Assembly (NCBI RefSeq): GCF_023657595.1
Contig: NZ_CP098323.1
Span: 4,674,001 to 4,738,000 of the forward strand
Direction: 5' to 3'
Source: Cytobacillus firmus
Lineage (GTDB): Bacteria > Bacillota > Bacilli > Bacillales > Cytobacillaceae
Length of the DNA: 64,000 nucleotides
Part shown: positions 52,638-60,659 of the stretch, piece by piece
How the letters are laid out: every line of letters begins with the position of its first letter
How positions within the stretch are numbered: the stretch's first letter is position 1
The notes under the pieces: model-generated
Database searches by the model: none
What the model saw: the letters and a program-made list of their open reading frames with translations, nothing else
Told to the model about the DNA's origin: nothing
Program-made: the position numbers and the translations under genes

Positions 52638-53270
52638 ATGCTAACACGCAAGGAAAGAATTCAAAATGATAAAAGAAAGAAGATGAAAGCTAGAGGAATG
52701 ACGGCAGCCAGCACTGTTTTTGCGGCAGTAATTGCGTCAGCGGGTTTTAGCGCTTCAGCAAAAGAAGCCCAAGCTTTGACAGGATTCTATAAAGTGAAGC
52801 AGGGAGATACCTTATACAAAATCTCCAGAGACCATGATATGACTGTTAAAGAATTGAAAGCGGTTAACAACCTTAAGTCTGACAAGATCCAGCCCGGCCA
52901 AAAATTGGAGGTTCGGATTGAACGACATACAGAAGATTCCTTTGAGACAGCCGTTTATACCGTGGTGCCTGGCGATACACTTTGGGGAATCGCAAAGCGC
53001 TACCGTATGAGTGTCAATGAACTGAAAACATTGAACAAATTAAAAAGGGATATGGTCCTCATCAATCAAAAATTGACCATTAAAGGGGATATTTCCAGAA
53101 CAAACGCAATCATCACCGGTGCTGCAGACAATTTTACGGTGGAATTTAAAAACGGAGATGATTATTTCACATTAAAGGTACCGTATGGAACAGCAACGTC
53201 TTATCAGAAAATGTCAGGAAAAAAAATCCTTGTGGTTTACAAGGACGATGCTCTGATCAATATTCAATAA
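52638..53270 (+). CDS. Exported protein with two LysM repeats
   Basis: The 210-residue protein has a basic N-terminus (MLTRKERIQNDKRKKMKARG) and a signal peptide-like segment (TAASTVFAAVIASAGFSASA). Two LysM peptidoglycan-binding repeats follow at about 50-92 (YKVKQGDTLYKISRDHDMTVKEL) and 106-149 (YTVVPGDTLWGIAKRYRMSVNEL). The last 55 residues form a small beta-rich domain (DNFTVEFKNGDDYFTLKVPYGTAT) with no catalytic motif. AAAGGATAGG precedes ATG 52638. It is monocistronic with a terminator right after the stop. A spore-coat or wall role is possible given the location next to spoIIID, but this is not shown by the sequence. Confidence 0.8.
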   Translation: MLTRKERIQNDKRKKMKARGMTAASTVFAAVIASAGFSASAKEAQALTGFYKVKQGDTLYKISRDHDMTVKELKAVNNLKSDKIQPGQKLEVRIERHTEDSFETAVYTVVPGDTLWGIAKRYRMSVNELKTLNKLKRDMVLINQKLTIKGDISRTNAIITGAADNFTVEFKNGDDYFTLKVPYGTATSYQKMSGKKILVVYKDDALINIQ

Positions 53271-53278
53271 AGGGATGG

Positions 53279-53300
53279 AAAGCCGGATTCAGCCGGCTTT
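53279..53300 (+). terminator. Terminator of the double-LysM gene
   Basis: An 8-bp perfect stem AAAGCCGG/CCGGCTTT with a 6-base loop and TCC after it, nine bases past the stop. Confidence 0.8.
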
Positions 53301-53359
53301 TCCTCGTTACCCACATCACCCACCCGCTCATCAACATTCCAACCACATATGTCTGACGC

Positions 53360-54025
53360 TTAATAATGCAGTGACCTCATTTGACTGTCAGTTGCTTTAA
53401 TCAACTCCCCCCAGGTTTTATGGCCCCTCTGCTGAAATTGATAAAGCAGCTCAACAAATAGATAAGCGGTCGTCAAAGCATCCCCGGCGGCACGATGCCG
53501 GTCATAAATGCGGGTGCCGAATGCCATGGCATACCTCTCAAGGTCGCGCATATCGCAGGACGGAGCGATAAAGCCAATCAGATCCAGCGTATCAATGGTC
53601 AGGAAATTTTTTAACGAAAGCTTTTCACGTTTACATTCACTTTTAACAGCCAAGGCATCGAAGCTTACATAATGCCCAATCAGGCATACCGCCTCCCTTG
53701 ATTCGACATACTCAAAAAAACTCTGAATAGCTTCCAAGGCCTGCGGGGCATCCTTTACCAGCTCATCGGAAATAGAGGTTAATTCTTTTATTTCCCGAGA
53801 AATTTGTCGTTTTGGGTTAACATATGTCTGAAAAAGGTCCTTTTCCTGCACTTGAAATCCTTTTACCGGGACGGCGCCAATTTCAATGATTCGGTCTGCC
53901 GCAGAAACCTGAAATCCTGTTGTTTCCGTATCAAAGACAATAAAATTCAGGTCTTCCAGGGGAGTGGATAACGGAATAGTTTCATACCTTAACGAACATG
54001 ACACATTTTTTCTGAGAAAAAACAT
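53360..54025 (-). CDS. DnaQ-type 3'-5' exonuclease
   Basis: The 221-residue protein is a DEDDh exonuclease with all metal and catalytic residues visible: VFDTETTGF (Asp and Glu of motif I), IGHYVSFDALAV (Asp of motif II) and DRHRAAGDALTT (His and Asp of motif III). It is much shorter than PolC and has no other domain, so it is a stand-alone proofreading-like or RNase T-like nuclease. AAGGAGG precedes ATG 54025. It is the last gene of a conserved four-gene cluster with the CBS/DUF294 protein and the two-subunit sodium symporter. Why a nuclease accompanies a solute transporter is not understood. Confidence 0.88.
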   Translation of the reverse strand: MFFLRKNVSCSLRYETIPLSTPLEDLNFIVFDTETTGFQVSAADRIIEIGAVPVKGFQVQEKDLFQTYVNPKRQISREIKELTSISDELVKDAPQALEAIQSFFEYVESREAVCLIGHYVSFDALAVKSECKREKLSLKNFLTIDTLDLIGFIAPSCDMRDLERYAMAFGTRIYDRHRAAGDALTTAYLFVELLYQFQQRGHKTWGELIKATDSQMRSLHY

Positions 54026-54043
54026 ACCAGCCTCCTTTTAAAG

Positions 54044-55954
54044 CTATAATGAAAATCTTGCAACTGCCTGGCTCTGCAGCTCCTTTAAGGTCTTTAAGCT
54101 TAGAATCAATTCTTCTTTTTCACGAGTAAACATTCTGGAAAATGAGACAACGGAAGATGGAGCGGCACCGTTTTGTTCCTGCTGCCAGCGCTGGGTGACA
54201 TACAACGTAAGTATAGTGCTTACAGACCCTCTCAAATCGTGTGCAAACTCCTTTGAGAATACCTGCCTTTCCTGCAGAAAATCTATTTTTTCAAGCGGTG
54301 TGCCTGATAGTTTCCCATGTATTAGGGACAGTATCTGCAGACTATGGTGATAGGGAAATAAAACTTCTTTTTTCATATCCATGCTTTTGCGCTGCAGCTT
54401 AAATAGGGACCTGAGCGGCTGATCCAACGTGGGAATAGGATGTTCCCTTTCAAGGTGTGCCAGCCGGTACAAAAAAATTCTGGACCTTTTCATCTGCTCC
54501 TGAACCATTGCTTCAAATTTTGCATTGAGCCCTTCACTCCCCGCAATGAACCGATAGGAGAAAAAGTTTTGCGCTAACAATAAATTGTCATTAGTGGATT
54601 GAAGCATCCAGGTTCGCAGCCGCTCCTCCCATACTGCCAGCGATCCCCGCCATTTCTCCTCACTGCACATCATGAGACCTTTGCACCGTGCGTAACCTGC
54701 ACTCTCCATGTTAGAAGTGATCCTTTTCCCAAGCTCTTCAAAAAAATCGCCGGCTTCCTCCGATTGGCTTTCATAAACCAGGAAATGATCCTGATCTGTG
54801 AGCATGAACTGCTCTCCACGGCCGCTGGAGCCCATATGATAGAAAGAAAATTCGCATGGCTGCTGCAAGCCTTTTTCCCTCAGTTCAGAAATAGATAGTG
54901 CTACAATTCTGCCGCTCATGCGATCGTATAGCTTTGTAACGATCTCAAGCGTTTTTAATATAGGAACACGATCTTTTATTAAAGAATCAATTAACTCATA
55001 GATGCCGGTTTTCACTTGCGGAAGGCTATCCCGATCGGCTTTTTCAATTTTTTGAACGGTCTTTATCACATTCTCATTTTTCTTTCTCAGCAAATCTGAT
55101 AACGTCACAACCCCTGCGACCTTTGAATCTTCCATTACGGGCAGGTGTTTTATTCCCTTAAAAAGAATCAGTGAAAGGGCGTCATAATAATAAGCGGACC
55201 GTGATATCGTGACTGGACCCGCTGTCATGATGGTGCTTGCTGGAGCAGTTATATCTGCCCCTTCAGCTGCCACCCCTTCCACAATGTCGCTTTCCGTAAT
55301 AATTCCTTTTAAGCTGTCCTTTTCTATAACGAGAACTGAACTAATCTTTCTGTTAAGCATGAGCCGGGCAGCTTCCTGAATGGTTGCAGCAGTGCTGACT
55401 GCGGCTGCCTCACTGCTCATGACATCCTGAACCCGGATCATGAATGCATCGTTTTCCCCATAATCTGTCGCAAGCTTGACCTGTTCTGCAAGTGATGTGT
55501 ATACATCCTTCAATCTGACGGCTACCTGAGTCAGCAGGTAATCATGAACTGCGGGATCATCCCATCTTTTTCTCACCACTTCAAACGGAATGAATATGGC
55601 TCTTACCTCACTGGAAGCCTTGACTTCAACCAACTCTCCCGGGGTCTGTTTGGAAACACCCAGGAAATCAGCGAGGCTGGAGAATCCAATCAGCTCTCCT
55701 GTTTGGACCACCTCGAGCACTTCCTCCCTCCCGCTGTGATCGTTTTTCACTAATACCTCTGAAAGACCTTCTAAAAGGAGCAGAAGGCCTTCACGCGGTT
55801 TATTTTTTTTCAGGATCATATCATTCTTTTTGTAGTGGCGTACTTCACACATGGCTAGAAGTGAAAGGGCCGTGTCAGATTCCACCCCATGAAAAAAGGG
55901 GTGAAACCGCACAGCCTCCAAATTGTACAGGTTATACAGATTTTGATCCATCAT
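54044..55954 (-). CDS. Cyclic-nucleotide-binding/CBS/DUF294 nucleotidyltransferase-like protein
   Basis: The 636-residue cytoplasmic protein has four parts: a cNMP-binding beta-barrel domain (about 15-150, LLLLLEGLSEVLVKNDHSGREEVLEVVQTGELIGFSSLADFLG), a pair of CBS domains (about 175-290, SSVLVIEKDSLKGIITESDIVEG and HLPVMEDSKVAGVVTLSDLL), a DUF294 nucleotidyltransferase-like domain (about 330-470, HMGSSGRGEQFMLTDQDHFLVYE) and a DUF294 C-terminal helical domain. The GSS...DQD pattern keeps the metal-binding acids of GlnD-like transferases. The start overlaps the symporter stop by 23 bases. It may regulate the transporter or its metabolism in response to adenine nucleotides; the actual reaction is unknown. 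Confidence 0.88.
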   Translation of the reverse strand: MMDQNLYNLYNLEAVRFHPFFHGVESDTALSLLAMCEVRHYKKNDMILKKNKPREGLLLLLEGLSEVLVKNDHSGREEVLEVVQTGELIGFSSLADFLGVSKQTPGELVEVKASSEVRAIFIPFEVVRKRWDDPAVHDYLLTQVAVRLKDVYTSLAEQVKLATDYGENDAFMIRVQDVMSSEAAAVSTAATIQEAARLMLNRKISSVLVIEKDSLKGIITESDIVEGVAAEGADITAPASTIMTAGPVTISRSAYYYDALSLILFKGIKHLPVMEDSKVAGVVTLSDLLRKKNENVIKTVQKIEKADRDSLPQVKTGIYELIDSLIKDRVPILKTLEIVTKLYDRMSGRIVALSISELREKGLQQPCEFSFYHMGSSGRGEQFMLTDQDHFLVYESQSEEAGDFFEELGKRITSNMESAGYARCKGLMMCSEEKWRGSLAVWEERLRTWMLQSTNDNLLLAQNFFSYRFIAGSEGLNAKFEAMVQEQMKRSRIFLYRLAHLEREHPIPTLDQPLRSLFKLQRKSMDMKKEVLFPYHHSLQILSLIHGKLSGTPLEKIDFLQERQVFSKEFAHDLRGSVSTILTLYVTQRWQQEQNGAAPSSVVSFSRMFTREKEELILSLKTLKELQSQAVARFSL

Positions 55955-57608
55955 CGTTCATCCATACTTCACCATCTTTATATACCATTTGCTCCGGATA
56001 GCGAAGATCCATAACTTCCTCCTGAATTTTTTGCGAAGGAGCAGCTGTCATTAGAGAAACAATGATATTAGCTGCAAATGCAGCTGTAGCACCAAACACG
56101 CCGGCACCTGTATCAATGATTCCCAGGATTGTAAATCCGCCATATTTAGCTGCAAAGATGTACGCCAAAGTAACACCTAACCCGACCAGCAGGCCGGCAA
56201 TAACACCCTGTGAGTTTGAACGCTTCCACCAGACACCCAGAACGAGCGCCGGGAAGAATGTCCCTGTTGCGAGCGCAAATGCCCAGGCAACAATTTGCGT
56301 AATGGCTCCTGGCGGGTTAAGCGCGATCACGCCGGCCAAAAGAGTCGCGATGACAATGGACCAGCGGGCAACGGAGAGACGTGTTTTTTCAGTTGAATTC
56401 GGTTTTAGCACCCGGTAAAAAATATCGTGAGCAAATGCGGAAGAAATCGCAATCATCAAACCTCCGGCCGTTGATAACGCAGCAGCCATTGCCCCTGCTG
56501 CCACCAGACCGATGACAAACATCCCAAGATTGGCAATTTCAGGTGTCGCCATAACCACGATATCATTCGAGATAATGAGTTCCTTCCATTGCAGGACTCC
56601 ATCGCCATTGCCATCCGCTACCTGAAGCTTGCCTGTATCCACCCAGGTTTTCGTCCAGGCTGGGAGCTCCGTTATTTTGCTTCCGGCAACCTGTGTCATT
56701 AAAATGAAACGGGAGAATGCTGCGTATGCAGGTGCAGACAGATAAAGCAAGCCGATGAACAGCAATGCCCATGCTCCCGACCAGCGGGCTGCCTTCATCG
56801 TTGATACCGTATAGAAACGGACAATTACGTGCGGAAGTCCTGCTGTACCAGCCATGAGTGTAAACATAAGGGCAAGGAACTGCCACTTCGTTCCATTGGT
56901 AAATGGCGCAAAGTATTCAGAGATCCCAAGCTCGCGGTCAAGCTCACCCATTTTACCGACAAGTTCACCGTAGGAAATCCATGGCATAGGGTTCCCTGTT
57001 AATTGCAGTGCCATGAAAATGACCGGAATTAAGTAAGCAATAATTAAAATGACATACTGAGCAACCTGCGTCCAAGTAATCCCCTTCATGCCTCCGAATG
57101 CAGCATAAAAGGCAATCAGAACGACACCGATCATGGTTCCAAGCTTTGCATCAATTTCAAAAAGACGGCCAATAACTACTCCGGAACCGGAAAGCTGGCC
57201 AATCGAATAGGTGAAGCTGATGATGATTGTACAAAGGGCTGCAATCACTCGTGCAGTATGGCTGTCAAAGCGGTCGCCGATGAATTCAGGAACCGTGTAG
57301 CGGCCGTATTTCCGCAGCTGTGGTGCCAGCAGGAAGGTTAAGAGCAGATACCCGCCCGTCCAGCCCATAATATAGGCAAGACCGTCATAGCCCAGAAGCA
57401 TGATTGTTCCCGCCATCCCGATAAAGGAAGCGGCACTCATCCAGTCAGCACCAATCGCCATTCCATTGAAGATCGGCGGCACTCCGCGGCCGGCAACATA
57501 GAACTCAGAAGTTTCTTTTGCCTTATTGTAAATGGCTATGCCAATATACAAAGCAAATGTAGCTAAAATGATAGATAATGAGACCAAAAACTGTGTATCC
57601 AAGAACAT
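55932..57608 (-). CDS. Sodium:solute symporter, VC_2705 type (ActP-like)
   Basis: The 558-residue protein has about 13 membrane segments of the SSS family, with FYVAGRGVPPIFNGMAIGADWMSAASFIGMAGT near the N-terminus and ITQIVAWAFALATGTFFPALVLGVWWKR later. An insertion of about 40 residues between helices contains DGNGDGVLQWKE, a perfect 12-residue EF-hand loop with Asp, Asn, Asp at 1, 3, 5, Gly at 6 and Glu at 12. The VC_2705 subfamily is always paired with a small DUF4212 subunit, present upstream here. ATG 57608 is one base from GGGGG; a TTG two codons later is better spaced. The substrate may be acetate or another organic anion. Confidence 0.85.
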   Translation of the reverse strand: MFLDTQFLVSLSIILATFALYIGIAIYNKAKETSEFYVAGRGVPPIFNGMAIGADWMSAASFIGMAGTIMLLGYDGLAYIMGWTGGYLLLTFLLAPQLRKYGRYTVPEFIGDRFDSHTARVIAALCTIIISFTYSIGQLSGSGVVIGRLFEIDAKLGTMIGVVLIAFYAAFGGMKGITWTQVAQYVILIIAYLIPVIFMALQLTGNPMPWISYGELVGKMGELDRELGISEYFAPFTNGTKWQFLALMFTLMAGTAGLPHVIVRFYTVSTMKAARWSGAWALLFIGLLYLSAPAYAAFSRFILMTQVAGSKITELPAWTKTWVDTGKLQVADGNGDGVLQWKELIISNDIVVMATPEIANLGMFVIGLVAAGAMAAALSTAGGLMIAISSAFAHDIFYRVLKPNSTEKTRLSVARWSIVIATLLAGVIALNPPGAITQIVAWAFALATGTFFPALVLGVWWKRSNSQGVIAGLLVGLGVTLAYIFAAKYGGFTILGIIDTGAGVFGATAAFAANIIVSLMTAAPSQKIQEEVMDLRYPEQMVYKDGEVWMNDDGSKSV

Positions 57609-57693
57609 CCCCCTTTTTTTCGATCGATTTTTTGACGCCCCTTTTCTCTCTCTGTATAGCGGAAGCTTGAACAGCCGCTCATTTTTTCGTTAA

Positions 57694-57996
57694 TTAATGA
57701 TCAAGAACTTTTCCTGAACTGATTTGTTCATTTTTGTTTTCATCAATTCCATATTTCCGGTCAATCGCATCTCCCATTTTTGCATTAACAAACAGCAGAA
57801 TGATAAATGTCAGTACTGCTCCCTGTGCGCCCATAAAGTAATGGAATGGGAATCCGTTAATGGTTATATCACTTAATGGTTCTGCAAAGAAGACCACGCC
57901 AAAAGAGACAAGAAAGCCAATAGCAAAATAAATGATCATATTCCGAGTCTTTTCACGGAAATAACTGTCCGCTACTTTTTTATCGATTTTCTTCAA
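57694..57996 (-). CDS. Sodium:solute symporter small subunit (DUF4212)
   Basis: The 100-residue protein has two membrane helices (MIIYFAIGFLVSFGVVFFAEPL and GAQGAVLTFIILLFVNAKMGDAID) linked by the short loop DITINGFPFHYFM, and it ends in a charged tail. The HYFMGAQGA phrase and the C-terminal DRKYGID are typical of the DUF4212 subunits that accompany VC_2705 symporters. It precedes the large subunit gene by 85 bases. A role in assembly or stability of the transporter is the accepted guess. GGGGGTGGAG before ATG 57996 is a strong ribosome binding site. Confidence 0.82.
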   Translation of the reverse strand: MKKIDKKVADSYFREKTRNMIIYFAIGFLVSFGVVFFAEPLSDITINGFPFHYFMGAQGAVLTFIILLFVNAKMGDAIDRKYGIDENKNEQISSGKVLDH

Positions 57997-58144
57997 AACT
58001 CCACCCCCGGTAAAAATGATATGTTTGCAGTTTTAATTTTGATGAAAAGATATTATTGGTCAGAAATCACTCCTTATATTGCGATATGTGCAGCCGAATC
58101 GCTGCTATTTTACCGGATCCATTTTCCGGATCCGGACAAAACCA

Positions 58145-58417
58145 TTACCTTAAACTGAAAATAAATTTGACTGTATCCATGAAAGGTGCGGGAACAAGGA
58201 TGATTTGAACGAGGAAGTAAGCAAAGATGGATAGAAATGGGACTGCCAGGAAGATTGGCCTTTTCTTCCTTAAAGCAAGAAAAAGGCAAGTACCTGTAAT
58301 GATCATCATAGCCAGTAACGGAAGCAATTCGGTTTCCCCCTTTTTAGAAAGCGCTGTCATTTTCCTGCTGCTTTCCGCTTTAAGTTTTAAAATGAATACT
58401 TCATTTTCTGATTTCAT
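58145..58417 (-). CDS. Small membrane protein, 71-90 residues
   Basis: The frame from ATG 58417 has no ribosome binding site, whereas ATG 58360 (MTALSKKGETELL) follows AGCAGGAAA and may be the real start. Either way the product has two hydrophobic helices (LLPLLAMMIITGTCLFLAL and IFLAVPFLSIFAYFLVQIILV) separated by RKKRP. No family is recognised. A hairpin CCGGATCC/GGATCCGG follows the stop without a clear T run. It lies between the symporter small subunit and pcp, on the same strand as both, with long gaps on each side. Confidence 0.5.
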   Translation of the reverse strand: MKSENEVFILKLKAESSRKMTALSKKGETELLPLLAMMIITGTCLFLALRKKRPIFLAVPFLSIFAYFLVQIILVPAPFMDTVKFIFSLR

Positions 58418-58600
58418 TTAATTTTAAGAAAATTCATACTTCATTATGTACAAAAATCTTTTTCAGGTCAAGTACATGCTGGAAAAAAATATAAATATTT
58501 TTGAAAGACTTTGATATATAAGGTTTTTTCAGCAAAAATAGTTGGTGAAGGCTTTAGGGTATTAGAGGAAAACACTATAGTAATAATGAAAAATGTCCAG

Positions 58601-58622
58601 AAAAAAAGAGCCAATTCGGCTC
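58601..58622 (-). terminator. Terminator of pcp
   Basis: On the minus strand a 5-bp stem GAGCC/GGCTC with a 5-base loop is followed by TTTTTTT, directly after the stop. Confidence 0.85.
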
Positions 58623-58623
58623 C

Positions 58624-59229
58624 TTAGTCCAATTCTTTTATGATCAGCGTAATTGCCTCCAGCAGATCGGCATCTGACCAGCTTGCCATGCTTTTTTTAC
58701 TGGCAGCCGCCAGTGCATGGGATGCAGGTATGTGCACAAACCCCGCTGGTATTTCAGTGTTTGTCGATTTTAGCAGGTGAAGCACGGAATACATAACGTT
58801 ATTGCATAGATAAGTTCCCGCTGTGTTTGAGATTGCTGCAGGATATCCTGCTTCCTTAAGTCTATTTACCATCCGCCGGATCGGCAGGGTGGAAAAATAG
58901 CCATCGGGACCACTTTCCTCTATCAGCTTGTCTTCAGGTGCGACTCCGCTATTATCCGGCTCGCCGTCCTGGCAATTGATTGCGATTCTCTCAGGAGTGA
59001 TGGCTGTCCGCCCGGCAGCCAGCCCGAGAGAAATCACTGCATCCGGCTTCTTCCCGGCCACTTCCTCTACTATTTTCTTTGGTGCACGATTAAAATCAAC
59101 CGGCAGAAGATGTCCTATAATCTCATAGTTTCCAACCGTTTTGCCATCTAATGCATTCACAATCTTTTCGGTAGGATTGATCGGAAAATCAAGAAAAGGT
59201 TCAAAACCGGTTAACAGCAGCTTCTTCAT
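58624..59229 (-). CDS. pcp: Pyroglutamyl-peptidase I
   Basis: The 201-residue cytoplasmic enzyme begins MKKLLLTGFEPFLDFPINPTEKIV, the usual start of the C15 family. The catalytic triad is Glu80 (PERIAIN), Cys142 (TYLCNNVMY) and His166 (FVHIPAS), at the positions expected from the B. amyloliquefaciens enzyme. It removes N-terminal pyroglutamate from peptides. It is a single gene, closed by a strong terminator and followed upstream by repeat-like DNA. The length is slightly below the usual 215, owing to a short C-terminus. Confidence 0.93.
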   Translation of the reverse strand: MKKLLLTGFEPFLDFPINPTEKIVNALDGKTVGNYEIIGHLLPVDFNRAPKKIVEEVAGKKPDAVISLGLAAGRTAITPERIAINCQDGEPDNSGVAPEDKLIEESGPDGYFSTLPIRRMVNRLKEAGYPAAISNTAGTYLCNNVMYSVLHLLKSTNTEIPAGFVHIPASHALAAASKKSMASWSDADLLEAITLIIKELD

Positions 59230-59309
59230 GTCTTCTCCCCCTGTATAACACTTCGTTTATCGAAATATTATACAGGATAATGGCAGAATTGTCGAAATAA
59301 TGTTTATTC

Positions 59310-59545
59310 GAAAAAAAACAGGGTGGTACCTGTCAAAAGAAAAGCGGAAGCGCCTCCCACGAACGAACGCAGACTAAGAACGCCACGTCCTCCCAAATGC
59401 TGCCGCTTTCGGTCGTGCGATGTTAAGCTGACGAAGCTTTTGTCCTGGGGGCCTCACCTCGAGGGGGTAGGCGCTCCTCCTAAAAGCTAATGCTTTTAGT
59501 CCTGCGATGTTTATGCTCCCGAAGCGTCCATTGTGGAGCTAGACA
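59310..59545. repeat. Mosaic of repeat-like segments between pcp and spoIIQ
   Basis: The left part (ATTCGAAAAAAAACAGGGTGGTACCTGTCA) resembles the dispersed element at 40047 and 45528. From 59342 the base composition rises in GC. Two related segments, TGCGATGTTAAGCTGACGAAGC (59416-59437, split here as TGCGATGTTAAGC and GACGAAGC) and TGCGATGTTTATGC-CCCGAAGC (59503-59525), form an imperfect direct repeat, and CTAAAAGC/GCTTTTAG (59480-59499) makes a hairpin. AGCGCCT words in opposite orientation lie near 59349 and 59468. No coding frame is convincing. Confidence 0.5.
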
Positions 59546-59550
59546 TCACC

Positions 59551-59579
59551 AAAAAAGAGCCTGCCATTTTGGCAGACTC
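59551..59579 (-). terminator. Terminator of spoIIQ
   Basis: On the minus strand a 9-bp stem GAGTCTGCC/GGCAGGCTC (one wobble) with a 5-base loop is followed by TTTTTT, seven bases past the stop. Confidence 0.9.
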
Positions 59580-59586
59580 CCTATTA

Positions 59587-60516
59587 TTATGCGTCTGTTG
59601 ATTCAGTTGCAGTGTCTTCTTCAACTTGGTCGTCAGTTTGACCTTCGTCTTCAGAAGTTCCAGCTGGGTCTTCTTCTGTATCAGCAGATTCGTCTTCGTC
59701 CGTATTTCCGGCATTTTCATCTGCAGATTCTTCAGAGGACTTGTCCTCAGAAGGAGCAGCCTCATCATTTTCTTCAGTTGCACCGCTGTTTTCTTCAGCA
59801 TCTGCTTTGTCAGCTGTGTCAAGCTCCTGTAAAGAGCTTAGCGGCTTATTGAAGAAATCAAGCGGATTGACCGGTGTTCCGTCTTTGCGGATTTCAAAGT
59901 GTACATGTACGCCTGCTTCTTCATTAAACAAGCTTTCGCCTGCCTTTGCAAGGACATCACCTTGTTCTACCTGGTCGCCAACCTCAACATTCATCTCTGT
60001 AACAGATTGATATTGTGTTACAATTCCTTTGTCATGCTCCACTTCAATGACATTACCCAACAGTGAATCTTCTTCTACCTTGGTAACTTTTCCGCTTAAT
60101 GCAGCAAGGACATCAAATGTTTCCCCATCCTTAGTGGCAATATCAATACCTGTGTTCGGATGGTATGTGTTATTGTAAAATACTAGAGCAGCTTCCTGTT
60201 CTTCAGCCTTGCCGTCATAGTCATAGAATTGTTTTTGAATGACAGCAGAGTCTGGGTCTTTGACAGGCATTACGAAGTTTTCCATTGCACGGTTAACTTC
60301 CAATGCTGGCTCGTCGTACTTTTTGCCGGTAATATCAGTGGCTTCGTAATCGTAGCTGTCAGTGTCTGTAGCGTTGTCGCTAGTCTGGTACCAAAGAACA
60401 CCGGTTAGAATGATTGCTGCACTTGCAATGTAGATTGCTGGGAATGCCCACCGCTTTTTCATAAAGCGTTTAAAGCTGGAATCTTGAGAAGATCGTTTCT
60501 TTTCTTCCTCTCTCAT
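59587..60516 (-). CDS. spoIIQ: Forespore engulfment protein SpoIIQ
   Basis: The 309-residue protein has a basic cytoplasmic N-terminus, one membrane anchor (about 25-42, FPAIYIASAAIILTGVL) and a LytM/M23 domain (about 100-225). In the first metal motif, normally HxGxD, the sequence is NTGID, so Asn121 replaces the metal His, while Asp125 and the later HVH (204-206) are kept. This is the degenerate form reported for Bacillus SpoIIQ, which acts as a scaffold for SpoIIIAH rather than as a peptidase. A tail of about 75 very acidic residues (Glu, Asp, Ser, Thr) follows, longer than I recall for B. subtilis. GAGGTGAT precedes ATG 60516. Confidence 0.92.
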   Translation of the reverse strand: MREEEKKRSSQDSSFKRFMKKRWAFPAIYIASAAIILTGVLWYQTSDNATDTDSYDYEATDITGKKYDEPALEVNRAMENFVMPVKDPDSAVIQKQFYDYDGKAEEQEAALVFYNNTYHPNTGIDIATKDGETFDVLAALSGKVTKVEEDSLLGNVIEVEHDKGIVTQYQSVTEMNVEVGDQVEQGDVLAKAGESLFNEEAGVHVHFEIRKDGTPVNPLDFFNKPLSSLQELDTADKADAEENSGATEENDEAAPSEDKSSEESADENAGNTDEDESADTEEDPAGTSEDEGQTDDQVEEDTATESTDA

Positions 60517-60535
60517 TTATCATCACCTCAGCAAT

Positions 60536-60565
60536 CAGTCTGAACAGATTGAGAGGATTATATAC
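60536..60565 (-). promoter_or_regulatory. Possible SigF-type promoter of spoIIQ
   Basis: On the minus strand GTATA (60565-60561), 15 bases and GTTCAGACTG (60545-60536) fit the SigF pattern at most fixed positions. The start would fall only about 14 bases before the ATG, which is tight for the ribosome binding site. Confidence 0.35.
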
Positions 60566-60659
60566 ATTTCTCAAAAAAAATTTTTTGGGCTTATTTTTCG
60601 ACAAACGTTTTTGGATTATGCATGATCTGAGAAAATATTTTTAAAGGAGTTACTGAAGA

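Noticed and set aside
44958-60604. Several TTCGACA/TGTCGAA words as Spo0A boxes
   Set aside because: A 7-base word is expected about eight times by chance in 64 kb on both strands, and about that many were noticed; only those in promoters deserve a test.
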